Part shown: piece after piece, positions 17,250 through 25,677 of the stretch
Position numbering within the stretch: the stretch's first letter is position 1
How the letters are laid out: each line of letters starts with the position of its first letter
Assembly (NCBI GenBank): GCA_020252485.1
Contig: JADCCX010000030.1
Coordinates: forward strand, 1-64,000
From: Methylocystis sp.
GTDB taxonomy: Bacteria > Pseudomonadota > Alphaproteobacteria > Rhizobiales > Beijerinckiaceae
Length of the DNA: 64,000 bases
Direction of reading: 5' to 3'
The notes under the pieces: model-generated
Databases searched by the model: none
What the model saw: only the letters and a program-made list of their open reading frames with translations
What the model was told of the DNA's origin: nothing
Program-made: the position numbers and the translations under genes

Positions 17250-18503
17250 TCAATGGCGCGGACGGTCGCAGGAGGGCTCTTCCTCCTTGGCCGGGACGAG
17301 GCCGAAGGGCGCCGCCAGCCGCCAGACATGGGCGGGCACCATCCATTTCATGCGGGACGGTTGCTCGCGCCTGAGATGCAACACCGTCTCGATTGCTTTC
17401 ATCTCAACGCGCGCCCGGGCGAATTCCAGGCCGCGCGGCCCGATTCTGGGCATCAGCCAGGCCACGATGGGGCGCAGCCAATCCGGCATTTGCCTGAGCG
17501 GCAGCCCGCCGGCGGAACGCTCGACATTCTTCATGAAGCCCTTCACCGCTCCGGCCCGCTTGCCGGCGCTGCCAGGCTGGCTGATGATCAGATCGTCTCG
17601 GATCAGATTGAGCATCTCCTCGCCGCGCGCGTTGCGCACCAGCAGCCATTGCTCGCCTTCGCCGCCCATGTAGCCGATCGTGATGTCGGCAAGCGCGTTG
17701 GTATAGTCCACGCAGGTGCGGCAGGTGAGCGGAAAGAAATCGGGCGCCAGCTTCGAGAGGGGCAATTTGAGGAACGGGATCGCCCGCTTGCTCCCGTCTT
17801 CGAAGCGCAGTTCGACATGATAATCGGCGCGGAATTCGCAATAGGTGATCGTCTCTGGCCGGTCGCTCAAGAGCGCCAGAAACTCATGGAAATTCGCAGT
17901 CGTCGTGTTGTCGGAGCAGGGCGTGCCGATCACGTAAATCCGCTCGAAGCCAAGCTCCTCTTCAAGCGCGCGAAGCGCATGCACCTGACAGGGAATGCCG
18001 ACGATGGCGATCCGCTTGTGGCCGACATCGCGCGCCGGCTCCAGCAATTGCAGCAGCGGCGCATAGCCCATGCGCATGCCGCGGCAGAGCGCCATATCTT
18101 CCGCGCGCGTGATCAGCATCGGCAGCGGCTTCCATTTGTCGGATGGATCGGGGCCGATGGCGAGCACGGCGTCGACATGGCCAAGGCGCAACAGGGCTTC
18201 GCCGATGCTGGTGGTGATGCCGGTCCATTGCGCGCCTTCCAAGGGCTCGCGCCGGGAGGCCCTGAACATGCTGCGATAGGGACCGAAGAAGCGCTCGTCG
18301 CCGCGCTCGGGGTCGCGCGTCCGCCCATGCGCCTGCTTTTCGAGGCCGTCGTAATCCGGCTTGATGAACTGGCAGGCGCGGCCGCAGCGCTTCGGGTCCG
18401 ACGAGCGGGATATGCCGCAATCGGTGCAGAGCGCCCGATGCGGCGCCGTCTCGGCCGGCAAAGGCGCAGCGGCGCTCTGGGTCGGATCGACGTGAAGATT
18501 CAT
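17250..18503 (-). CDS. F420-hydrogenase beta-subunit-type (FrhB/BciB-like) iron-sulfur flavoprotein
   Basis: 417 aa from the ATG at 18503 (a TTG at 18539 would add 12 residues). The N-terminal cluster CTDCG...CGRAC (Cys 26, 29, 40, 44) can bind a [4Fe-4S] centre; further motifs are IVGIPCQVHALRAL and IGTPCSDNTTT, and a later CRTCVDYTN followed by ADITIGYMGGEGEQW. This order is that of the FrhB superfamily, which includes coenzyme F420 hydrogenase beta, 7-hydroxymethyl chlorophyll a reductase and the 8-vinyl reductase BciB. No photosynthesis or F420 genes are nearby, so none of these activities can be assigned. It precedes the P450 by six bases. Confidence 0.8.
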   Translation of the reverse strand: MNLHVDPTQSAAAPLPAETAPHRALCTDCGISRSSDPKRCGRACQFIKPDYDGLEKQAHGRTRDPERGDERFFGPYRSMFRASRREPLEGAQWTGITTSIGEALLRLGHVDAVLAIGPDPSDKWKPLPMLITRAEDMALCRGMRMGYAPLLQLLEPARDVGHKRIAIVGIPCQVHALRALEEELGFERIYVIGTPCSDNTTTANFHEFLALLSDRPETITYCEFRADYHVELRFEDGSKRAIPFLKLPLSKLAPDFFPLTCRTCVDYTNALADITIGYMGGEGEQWLLVRNARGEEMLNLIRDDLIISQPGSAGKRAGAVKGFMKNVERSAGGLPLRQMPDWLRPIVAWLMPRIGPRGLEFARARVEMKAIETVLHLRREQPSRMKWMVPAHVWRLAAPFGLVPAKEEEPSCDRPRH

Positions 18504-18758
18504 ATGGCCTGTCCCCGCAGGCGCAAGTCTATCAGGCAAGTTTGGCAGCGTAGCTTCGTGAAACTACGTTGGGGAGAAGGGTCAGCCTGTTGAATGGACG
18601 CTAGCAGGCCGCCAATCAGCAGAATCCCGGCATGACTTTTGAGAAGCCGATATGGGAGCATGCCAGGAAGCCATCGTGATGCTGCTTGAAAACCAAACCG
18701 GTGAATTGTCTATCGGTCTGTCGCGCAGATTCGGCATCGCCACGGGGAGGCTTTTTGC

Positions 18759-19184
18759 TCACCCGTTGAACGGGTCAACAAGAGGCACGCTGAGCCCCTG
18801 AAAGTCCTTCCCGTTGCGCGTCGCAAGCGTCAGGCCGTGGTTCATCGCCGTCGCCGCCATCAAGGAGTCGGCGACGGTCAGCACCCGGCCCTTGAGCTTG
18901 GCGAACGCCCGCAGCCGTCCCGCCGAGCTGGCGATGTCGAGGGTGACGGGCAGGGCGGTTGGGCCGAAGCGTCTCTGGATGCCCTGGTAGAAAATGGCGA
19001 GCCGGTTCGCCTGCTCCGGATCAGTGACGGCGGCTACGCCAGAAGCCAGTTCATGAAACAGCATGACGCTGACCGAGAGGCGCGGCGCCTCCATCAGGAA
19101 TGCGGCAACCTCGGGCTGTGGGCGGGACCGCGCCAATTCCGAGACGACGTTGGTGTCGAGAAGGAATGCTCCGTCCGCCGTCAC
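18759..19184 (-). CDS. vapC: VapC-type PIN domain toxin
   Basis: 141 aa. PIN-domain acidic residues are visible in FLLDTNVVSE (first Asp), FHELASGV (Glu) and VLTVADSLMAATA (Asp), followed by LATRNGKDF (last Asp), in the order and spacing of FitB/VapC nucleases. These cleave RNA, often tRNA anticodon loops. The start overlaps the antitoxin stop by four bases. Confidence 0.88.
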   Translation of the reverse strand: MTADGAFLLDTNVVSELARSRPQPEVAAFLMEAPRLSVSVMLFHELASGVAAVTDPEQANRLAIFYQGIQRRFGPTALPVTLDIASSAGRLRAFAKLKGRVLTVADSLMAATAMNHGLTLATRNGKDFQGLSVPLVDPFNG

Positions 19185-19432
19185 GGTTTTGCCCAGTCGA
19201 TGTCAGAACGGTCCTCGTGTCGGCTCGGCAGCGGAATTTCGAAACCGACCGAGCCGGCCCGTGTCAGCAGCCAGCGGCCGTCATGGTCCTCGTCCGCTCC
19301 GAACTTCTCGCGGTAGAGCTCGGCCGAGATGACAACGCACTCGCCTTTGGCGCCGATGAACTGGGGCCGTCCCTGACGGGCAAGGCGCAGCACTTCCGAG
19401 AGCTTTTGTTTGGCGGATGCCACGGTCCACAT
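19181..19432 (-). CDS. Phd/YefM-type antitoxin
   Basis: 83 aa. The N-terminal MWTVASAKQKLSEVLRLARQGRPQFIGAKGECVVIS is the DNA-binding Phd/YefM fold; the C-terminal half carries the toxin-binding region. First gene of the pair, four-base overlap with the PIN toxin. A 13-base perfect palindrome lies 20 bases upstream of its start, the expected site of autoregulation. Confidence 0.85.
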   Translation of the reverse strand: MWTVASAKQKLSEVLRLARQGRPQFIGAKGECVVISAELYREKFGADEDHDGRWLLTRAGSVGFEIPLPSRHEDRSDIDWAKP

Positions 19433-19451
19433 GATCGCCTCCTGAGAATGG

Positions 19452-19464
19452 ATATAGACTATAT
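19452..19464. promoter_or_regulatory. palindromic operator candidate of the VapBC-type module
   Basis: ATATAG-A-CTATAT is a perfect inverted repeat inside an AT-rich patch upstream of the antitoxin, followed by a related TAGATTATAT. It probably overlaps the promoter. Confidence 0.5.
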
Positions 19465-19732
19465 AGGCTAGATTATATGCACCAATCTGGCAAGGGTATC
19501 GTCGCCTTCATTGGCCGTCATCGGTTTGCGTGTTTGTCGCAAACCCGAGCCTCGCCCGAAGAACGATTAACGGCCACCCGCAATCAGCCGCCTGATAAAG
19601 CCTCGTGGAAGGCGCGTTCTGATTCAGACTGCTGCCGGATGGAGGCATGCAGGCATGTCGAAATCTCGCTTTCTCAAGCGCCACAAGATCCCGCGCAGAA
19701 AGACCGCGTACGCCTCCGGGCAGGACCGCCCG
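19465..19732. other. intergenic stretch before ndufA12 3' end
   Basis: No supported gene, repeat or terminator was seen. It contains the hairpin-like GTTTGCGTGTTTGTCGCAAAC at about 19525-19545 of unknown meaning. Confidence 0.35.
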
Positions 19733-20149
19733 CTAGCTGCCCGGCTTCCAGGCCTGATAATCGCCGCCGGCCGGCTGGCGTTGCCCGCTGCCGAGCGCCG
19801 AACCTTTCGGCCGATAGGCAAGCGCCGTTCCGGTCATGTTCGGCTGATGCGGCGCCTGCCATTCGCGGGGCGTGTAATCTTCCTGCGACGGGGCCTTGTC
19901 ATAGGTGAAGGCCAGCCAGCCGGCCCAGCCGGGAGGAACGCGGGAGGCCTCGGCCTCGCCGTTGTAAATCACCCAGCGGCGCTCATGGCCGAGCGCCCGG
20001 TCCTTTTCGCCATTGCGGCTGCGAAAATAGAGGTTGCCGTATTCATCCATGCCGACCCTTTCGCCCTTCTTGCGGGTGAAGAGGTCCATGCCGAAGGTGG
20101 AGCCGTTCCACCAGGTGAAGAACTTCAGGAAGAATGTCTTCGCACCCAT
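19733..20149 (-). CDS. NDUFA12-type accessory subunit of complex I
   Basis: 138 aa. The N-terminal FFTWWNGSTFGMDLFTRKKGERVGMDEYGNLYF and the central RRWVIYNGEAEASRVPPGWAGWLAFTYDKAP are hallmarks of the mitochondrial B17.2/NDUFA12 family, an alphaproteobacterial supernumerary subunit of NADH:ubiquinone oxidoreductase. The C-terminal WQAPHQPNMTGTALAYRPKGS is also typical. It is divergent from the DUF2155 gene, its usual neighbour in this class. Confidence 0.93.
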   Translation of the reverse strand: MGAKTFFLKFFTWWNGSTFGMDLFTRKKGERVGMDEYGNLYFRSRNGEKDRALGHERRWVIYNGEAEASRVPPGWAGWLAFTYDKAPSQEDYTPREWQAPHQPNMTGTALAYRPKGSALGSGQRQPAGGDYQAWKPGS

Positions 20150-20317
20150 CGTCGTCGGATTCCCCTTGCTGGCGCGCGAAGCGGCAATGCCGTCAGCTTA
20201 TGGCGTCTCGCGATGGCGCTGTCCAGTCCGGCGCAGATGCGGCGCGACGGCGCTCCCCGCTGAAAATGCCTGAAACTGCGAGTCTTTCGCCTCTTTTTTC
20301 GCCCTGTTTCGCATGCT

Positions 20318-21037
20318 ATGGGCCATAGCATGATGATAACGCGACTCGCAGGCTCCCTGGCGGCCGGGACTATTATCCTTGGCCTTTCGGTGCATACCGC
20401 CCAGGCGGACCGCTTCCGTAATCCGACCGCGATTTTCGCCGGCCTCGACAAGATCACCGGCCGGATCATCGCATTCGAGGTCGCCGTCAACGAGACCGTC
20501 CAGTTCGGCGCGCTGCAGCTCACGCCGAAGGTCTGCTACACCCGCCCTGTGACCGAGCGGCCGCAGACGACGTCATTCGTCGAGGTCGATGAGATCAGCG
20601 CCACCAACGACTACAAGCGTCTCTTCAGCGGCTGGATGTTCGCCGCGAGCCCGGGGCTCAACGCGATCGAGCATCCCGTCTATGATATCTGGCTGACCGG
20701 CTGCAAGGGCGCGACCGAGCGCGATCTGATGAAGACGAAGCCGGAAGAGGACGAGGTGGCCGCCAATCCCTCGCCCGATCCGCTGCAAGGCAAGACGCTT
20801 GGGCCCGATGGCAAGCCGCAACTTGATCCGGCCGAGCGCGCCGCGATGGAGCGCCGCCGCCAGCAGCAGCTGAACCGCTCGACGACCGCCGGGCCTATCC
20901 TGCCCGGACAGCCGCTGAACACGGCGCCGATCCAGCAACAGCGTCCCGCCAGCCAGAGCTTCTTCCCACTGCCGAACGGGGGATCCATCAACCGCGGCGC
21001 CAACCCCGGCATCTTCGTCGATCCCTCGCGCAACTGA
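20318..21037 (+). CDS. exported DUF2155 protein
   Basis: 239 aa with a signal peptide (MMITRLAGSLAAGTIILGLSVHTAQA; Met at 20330 may be the true start). Residues about 33-128 form the DUF2155 domain, beginning ADRFRNPTAIFAGLDKITGRIIAFEVAVNE and ending in FSGWMFAASPGLNAIEHPVYDIWLTGCK. The C-terminal 110 residues are Pro/Gln/Asn-rich and probably disordered. Periplasmic, function unknown; the gene is regularly next to ndufA12 and aat in Alphaproteobacteria, as here. Confidence 0.88.
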   Translation: MGHSMMITRLAGSLAAGTIILGLSVHTAQADRFRNPTAIFAGLDKITGRIIAFEVAVNETVQFGALQLTPKVCYTRPVTERPQTTSFVEVDEISATNDYKRLFSGWMFAASPGLNAIEHPVYDIWLTGCKGATERDLMKTKPEEDEVAANPSPDPLQGKTLGPDGKPQLDPAERAAMERRRQQQLNRSTTAGPILPGQPLNTAPIQQQRPASQSFFPLPNGGSINRGANPGIFVDPSRN

Positions 21038-21053
21038 CGGAGCGTCCGCCGGC

Positions 21054-21713
21054 TCAGCGGGCGCGCTCGATCGCCTCCGCTCCGCTGATCGGCAAGCGCC
21101 AGGTGGATTCCCTCGGCTGCGTGGCGAGCGCCTGGGCAAGCAGGGTCTGGTAGAGCCGCTTGTCGATTTCGACCGCGCCGAAGCTCGCGAGATGGCTTGT
21201 GACGAATTGCGTGTCGAGGAGGCGGTAGCCGCCCCGCTTCAATCGCGCGACCAGATGGACCAGCGCCACTTTCGATGCGTCGGTCTCCCGGTGAAACATG
21301 CTTTCGCCGAAGAAAGCTCCGCCGATTGAAACCCCGTAAAGGCCGCCTACCAGCCGCCCCTCGCGGTAAGCCTCGACCGAATGGCAATGGCCCCGGTCGA
21401 AGAGCGAACGGTATAGGCGCCGGATCGTGGCGTTGATCCAGGTGTTGTCCCGCGCCGGTGCGGATTCTGCGCAGGCGGCGATGGTAGCGTCGAAATCGCG
21501 GTCGGTGACGACCTCGAAGCCGTCGGACCGGGTCGTTTTGGCGAGACTGCGCGCGATATGGAAGCCATCGAGAGGCAGGATGCCGCGCCGCCGCGGTTCG
21601 TACCAATGGAGCCGGGGATCATCGGCGCTCTCGGCCATCGGGAAGATGCCGCACCGGTAAGCCTGCAGCAGCAGGTCGGGCGTGATCTCCTCGTGGAGCG
21701 GGCGCGAGGTCAT
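21054..21713 (-). CDS. aat: leucyl/phenylalanyl-tRNA--protein transferase
   Basis: 219 aa. It adds Leu or Phe from aminoacyl-tRNA to N-terminal Arg/Lys, creating N-degrons for ClpS/ClpAP. The start [28 protein letters not shown], the [17 protein letters not shown] block, [33 protein letters not shown] and [16 protein letters not shown] are diagnostic. The ATG at 21713 is chosen over a longer frame reaching 21800, whose extra residues are encoded by repeat sequence. Confidence 0.95.
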   Translation of the reverse strand: MTSRPLHEEITPDLLLQAYRCGIFPMAESADDPRLHWYEPRRRGILPLDGFHIARSLAKTTRSDGFEVVTDRDFDATIAACAESAPARDNTWINATIRRLYRSLFDRGHCHSVEAYREGRLVGGLYGVSIGGAFFGESMFHRETDASKVALVHLVARLKRGGYRLLDTQFVTSHLASFGAVEIDKRLYQTLLAQALATQPRESTWRLPISGAEAIERAR

Positions 21714-21789
21714 GGCGTTTTGTAGCGGCTTGGCCGGGAAGGGCAAGCACCCGCCGGCCCCGGGCAGGGCTGTAACTCCCGGTTTGCCT

Positions 21790-21966
21790 GCGGGCTCCAT
21801 CCCTCCCCTTGACGGGGAGGGTCGGCGGCGAAAGCCGCCGGGGAGGGGTGATCATGAGGACAAAAGGAGAAAAAGCCCCCCACCCGGCCTCGCTGCGCTC
21901 GGCCACCCGCCCCGCAAGGGGGCGGGATGGGTGCTCGTGGAGGCAAGCGTTAACCCGCGTTCAGGG
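21790..21966. repeat. type E composite repeat, copy 1
   Basis: Starts GCGGGCTCCATCCCTCCCC, contains stems CCCTCCCCTTGACGGGGAGGG and GGCGGCGAAAGCCGCC, then CCACCCGGCC...GCAAGGGGGCGGGATGGGTGCTC and ends GGCAAGCGTTAACCCGCGTTC. A second copy with the same order lies at 62309-62517. Confidence 0.75.
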
Positions 21967-22051
21967 CGGTGCAACCCCGGGCGGCCGGCCCACCCCCGCA
22001 GCGACGATTCGACGGATGGATTTCCCGACGGGGCCGTGACAGAAACGCCGC

Positions 22052-23245
22052 ATGAAAACCAATGCCAAAACCCCGGCCCGCGCCGATTTCGTCATCGTTG
22101 GCGGCGGTCCGATCGGCTATCTCGCCGCCCTTTGTCTGAACCAGCGTTTCCCGGAAGGGAAAAGCATCCGGATTGTGACAGGCCGGCGCAAGCCGCCGGC
22201 GGATGGGCGCGGCGCGGCGCTCGTCGGCCGTTCCATGGCGATCCTCGATTCCCTTGGTCTGGGAGAAGCGTTCCGCACGGAGGGCGCGCCGCTCGCCGCC
22301 ATCCGCATCATCGACGTCACCGGGCGGCTGGTCCGCGCGCCGACGACGATGTTCCGCGCCTCGGATACCGGCGAACCCACCTTCGGCGTCAGCCTGATGA
22401 CCGCAAGGATCGTCGAACTTCTGGCAGAGGCGGTGCGCGCCTGTCCGGCCATCGATGCCGTGCCGGCTGATGTGGCCTCTGCGGAGAGAAGCAATGGCGG
22501 CTATCGGCTGATTCTGGACGACGGCAGCGTCATTGACGCCGGTTTCGTCATCGCCGCCGATGGCCAGCGCTCGATGCTGCGGGAGGCTGCGGGGATCCCG
22601 GTGCGCCGCTGGACCTATCCGCAGACGGCGCTGACCTTCGCCGTCAGCCATCCGCGCGATCACGAGGATATATCGACGGAATTTCACACCAGCGGAGGTC
22701 CGTTCACGCTGGTTCCTGCCGGTGATCGCCAATCCACAATCGTCTGGATGGCCCGAACCGGGGAGGCCGAGCGGCTGATGGCCCTCGACGACATCGCTTT
22801 CGCCCGTGCGGCTGAGAAAACCTGCCATTCGCTCCTGGGCAAGCTGACGCTGACATCCGCCCGCGGAGCCTATCCGATGGGCGGGCTGCTCGCCGAACGG
22901 TTCACCGCACCGGGACTGGCTCTGGTGGGCGAAACCGGCCACGCGTTCCCGCCGATCGGCGCGCAGGGCATGAACCTCGGCTTCCGCGATGCGGACACGC
23001 TGGCCGATGCGCTGGCGAAGGCGCTCGCGGACGGCGAAAGCGGCGATCCTTCCTCCGCGCTCGCGGGCTGGGATGCCGACCGTCGCCGCGATGCGGGCCT
23101 TCGCACAGCGGGCGTCGATGCCTTCAACCGGTCGCTGATTACCGATCTTTTTCCTGTCAGCCTGGCCCGTGGGGCCGGTCTTGCTGCCCTCAAGGGCATT
23201 GCGCCGCTGCGGCGCGCCGTCATGCGCCTCGGCCTGGCGGAGTAG
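22052..23245 (+). CDS. UbiH/UbiF-family FAD-dependent hydroxylase
   Basis: 397 aa aromatic hydroxylase of the ubiquinone-biosynthesis type. The dinucleotide-binding motif is DFVIVGGGPIGYLAALCL (residues 12-29), the DG motif is FVIAADGQRSMLREAAGI (about 168-185), and the second FAD motif with the conserved GD variant is LALVGETGHAFPPIGAQGMNLGFRDADTLADAL (about 290-322). It would hydroxylate a polyprenyl-phenol ring using NAD(P)H and O2. Which ring position it modifies cannot be told. Alphaproteobacterial UbiL/UbiM and UbiH are hard to separate by eye. Confidence 0.85.
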   Translation: MKTNAKTPARADFVIVGGGPIGYLAALCLNQRFPEGKSIRIVTGRRKPPADGRGAALVGRSMAILDSLGLGEAFRTEGAPLAAIRIIDVTGRLVRAPTTMFRASDTGEPTFGVSLMTARIVELLAEAVRACPAIDAVPADVASAERSNGGYRLILDDGSVIDAGFVIAADGQRSMLREAAGIPVRRWTYPQTALTFAVSHPRDHEDISTEFHTSGGPFTLVPAGDRQSTIVWMARTGEAERLMALDDIAFARAAEKTCHSLLGKLTLTSARGAYPMGGLLAERFTAPGLALVGETGHAFPPIGAQGMNLGFRDADTLADALAKALADGESGDPSSALAGWDADRRRDAGLRTAGVDAFNRSLITDLFPVSLARGAGLAALKGIAPLRRAVMRLGLAE

Positions 23246-23247
23246 CG

Positions 23248-24219
23248 TCAGCGGCTCGGGAAGAGATCGTAGGGGATAATGTCGCCGGCGATCAGATAGA
23301 GGAACAGCGTCACCGTCGCGACCGAGACGATCGTCCCCACCAGCACGCCGTTCGACGCCCGCTGCACATAGACATCGAACTGGCGGGCCATGACGAAGAC
23401 ATTGCCGGCCGGCGGCAGCGAGGCCATCAGCATCGCCGTGAAGACCCAGGCGCGGTCGAAATCGCCGGCCGCCGAGAGGATCACCCAGACCAGAACGGGA
23501 TGCAGGAGCAGCTTGATGAAGAGATGGATCGGCAATTCGACCGGCACGCCTTCATAGGGTCTGAGCGCCACCGTCACGCCAAGCGCGAACAACGCGCAAG
23601 GCGCCGCCGCGCGCGCCAGGAAATCGATGAGCACGCCGACGGCTTCCGGCGGCTGCCAATGGAAATAGGCGGCGATCACAGCCACCGCCGTCGCGATGTT
23701 GAACGGGTGCGTCACCACCTTGAGCACCACATATTTCGCCGTGCTCCAGATCTTCATCTTCCCGGCGCCGCCGAGGCCCATCATGAAGGGCACGATCGTG
23801 AAGAACAGGATGCAGTCGAAGACGAAGACGAGGGCCGTTGGAACCGCCGCCGCAGGACCCACGGCCGCGAGCGTGATCCCCGGTCCCATGTAGCCGACAT
23901 TCGAATAGCCGCCGAGCGCCCCCTGGATCGCCGCCGACTTGATGTCGCCGCCCGTCACCCAGATCCCGACGGCGAAGGACAGCGCGAAGGCGATATAGGT
24001 CGAAACCGTCGTCGAGAGGATGAAGGGCCAATTCGACAATTGCTCGAAGGGCGTCGTTGCGATCAATTTGAAGAACAGGCAGGGCAGCGCGACGTAGATG
24101 ATGAAGAAATTCATCCACGCCAGCCCCTCCTCGGGAAGCTTGCGGATCTTCCCGCAGAAAAAGCCCAGGAAGATCAGCCCGAAGAACGGCAGGGCGAGGG
24201 CGAGGACTTGGGCCATTGG
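23248..24219 (-). CDS. AEC family permease (auxin-efflux-carrier type)
   Basis: 323 aa with about ten hydrophobic segments arranged as two five-helix halves, as in the AEC/BART group (malonate, malate or other organic acid carriers). The start MAQVLALALPFFGLIFLGFFCGKIRKLPEEGLAWMNFFIIYVALPCLFF is characteristic, with the cytosolic KIRKLP loop. The longer in-frame start at 24270 adds a non-membrane leader and is not preferred. Convergent with the UbiH-type gene (two-base gap) and divergent from hspQ. Substrate unknown. Confidence 0.88.
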   Translation of the reverse strand, partial: PMAQVLALALPFFGLIFLGFFCGKIRKLPEEGLAWMNFFIIYVALPCLFFKLIATTPFEQLSNWPFILSTTVSTYIAFALSFAVGIWVTGGDIKSAAIQGALGGYSNVGYMGPGITLAAVGPAAAVPTALVFVFDCILFFTIVPFMMGLGGAGKMKIWSTAKYVVLKVVTHPFNIATAVAVIAAYFHWQPPEAVGVLIDFLARAAAPCALFALGVTVALRPYEGVPVELPIHLFIKLLLHPVLVWVILSAAGDFDRAWVFTAMLMASLPPAGNVFVMARQFDVYVQRASNGVLVGTIVSVATVTLFLYLIAGDIIPYDLFPSR

Positions 24220-24388
24220 CGGGGTGATGCATTCAGCGGGGCAGGGGAGATCGCCGTCCGGTATCAGCAATGGGAGGCGGAATCCACCTGCCAGGCGCCG
24301 GCGCTTCCATGCCCTTGACCGTTAACAATGCGAAGGTCGGCATTGAGCTTGCCGGGAGGCATGCTATCTTGCCCATCAAAGGTGCATC

Positions 24389-24730
24389 ATGACCCAACAA
24401 ATCAAGGAAAGAACCGCGAAATACACGATCGGCAGCGTGGTCAAGCACCGCGTCTATCCGTTTCGCGGCGTCGTCTTCGATATCGACCCTGTGTTCAACA
24501 ACACCGAGGAATGGTGGAACGCGATTCCCGAGGAAGTGCGGCCGCGGCGCGACCAGCCCTTCTACCATCTGCTCGCGGAAAACGCCGAGACGGAATACGT
24601 GGCCTATGTCTCGGAGCAGAACCTGGTCCCCGACCAGTCGAGCGATCCGCTGCGCCATCCGCAGATCAGCGAGATCTTCGTGAAGACGCGCGACGGCAAG
24701 CTGAAGGCGCGGAGTTTGAATCTGCAGTGA
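24389..24730 (+). CDS. hspQ: heat-shock protein HspQ
   Basis: 113 aa. The YccV/HspQ domain is complete: AKYTIGSVVKHRVYPFRGVVFDIDPVFNNTEEWW, then RDQPFYHLLAENAETEYVAYVSEQNLVPD, then IFVKTRDGKLKARSLN. In enterobacteria HspQ binds hemimethylated oriC DNA, promotes degradation of mutant DnaA and acts as a Lon specificity enhancer. Single gene divergent from the AEC carrier. Confidence 0.95.
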   Translation: MTQQIKERTAKYTIGSVVKHRVYPFRGVVFDIDPVFNNTEEWWNAIPEEVRPRRDQPFYHLLAENAETEYVAYVSEQNLVPDQSSDPLRHPQISEIFVKTRDGKLKARSLNLQ

Positions 24731-24784
24731 AGGGGTGCTTTTTCCTGCTCCAGCAAGGGGAGAAGGAAAAAGGGGACGCTAAGT

Positions 24785-25396
24785 ATGACCATCGAATTCC
24801 TCATCACAACCCTCATCGTCGTGGCTTCGCCCGGCACGGGCGCGGTTTTCACCATCGCCACCGGTCTGGCGCGTGGCGCGAAGGCCAGCATCGTCGCCGC
24901 CTTCGGCTGCACGCTGGGCATCATTCCGCATATGCTGGCGGCTATCACCGGACTGGCCGCAATCCTGCACACCAGCGCGCTGGCCTTTTCGGTGCTGAAA
25001 TATCTCGGCGTGGCTTACCTGCTCTATATGGCCTGGAGTTCCCTGCAGGAACGCGGTGCGCTCAGCGTCGAGCCGGACCACGAGCAGCGTTCAGCCGGGC
25101 AGGTCATCGTCCATGCCGTTCTGATCAATATTCTCAATCCGAAGCTGACGATCTTCTTCTTCGCCTTCCTGCCGCAATTCGTGAGCGCGGATGAGACCAA
25201 TCCTCTTCCTCAGATGCTGGTGATGAGCGGCATCTTCATGCTGATCACATTTCTGGTTTTCGCGGTTTATGGCCTTCTGGCGGCATCGGTGCGCGATCAG
25301 GTCCTGTCGCGTCCCAAGGTGCTGGCCTGGATGCGCCGGGCCTTCGCAGGAGCATTTGCGGCGCTGGGCGCGAAGCTGGCGCTGACGGATCGGTAA
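24785..25396 (+). CDS. LysE/RhtB-family exporter
   Basis: 203 aa with six predicted helices. The typical entry FLITTLIVVASPGTGAVFTIATGLARGAKASIVAAFGCTLG carries the conserved Pro-Gly of the first helix; later VLKYLGVAYLLYMAW and HAVLINILNPKLTIFFFAFLPQFV are diagnostic of RhtB-type amino acid exporters. The start follows an AAGGGGAC-type site. It lies 54 bases after hspQ and may share its transcript. Substrate unknown. Confidence 0.9.
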   Translation: MTIEFLITTLIVVASPGTGAVFTIATGLARGAKASIVAAFGCTLGIIPHMLAAITGLAAILHTSALAFSVLKYLGVAYLLYMAWSSLQERGALSVEPDHEQRSAGQVIVHAVLINILNPKLTIFFFAFLPQFVSADETNPLPQMLVMSGIFMLITFLVFAVYGLLAASVRDQVLSRPKVLAWMRRAFAGAFAALGAKLALTDR

Positions 25397-25443
25397 CCTC
25401 TCACTTCCGCTTTCCTCTGGAAAGCTGTTGCGCCAACATCGCG

Positions 25444-25580
25444 CATCCTTCGAGGCTCCCCGAGAAGAGTTCGGGGAGCGCCTCAGGATGAGGTAACCTA
25501 TGTTTTGCCCAACCTCATGCAGCCCACAATTTACCTCGCCCTGAGGTGCTCGGCTCTTGGCCGGCCTCGAAGGACGCATA
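25444..25580. repeat. two diverged type B palindrome copies
   Basis: 25444-25493 has CATCCTTCGAGGCTCC...GCGCCTCAGGATGAGG with an internal CCCCGAGAAGAGTTCGGGG stem, and 25538-25580 has CCTGAGGTGCTCGGCT...GCCTCGAAGGACGCAT. They are shortened relatives of the type B elements at 6774 and 7433. Confidence 0.6.
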
Positions 25581-25624
25581 AAGGTGATGCAACGCTCACC
25601 TTGGGGGAGAAGGAAAGACAAATG

Positions 25625-25655
25625 GAAAAAAGCCCCGGATTGCTCCGGGGCTTTC
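25625..25655 (-). terminator. intrinsic terminator of glnA
   Basis: Seven-base GC stem (GCCCCGG/CCGGGGC, loop AGCAAT) followed on the minus strand by six T residues, starting 23 bases past the glnA stop. On the plus strand it also has a short T-run and may stop transcripts from the LysE gene. Confidence 0.9.
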
Positions 25656-25677
25656 CTGTTTATTCTGAGATATCAAC

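Noticed and set aside
16887-18593. 568-aa plus-strand open frame
   Set aside because: Antisense across the P450/FrhB-like pair; both minus-strand genes have diagnostic motifs.
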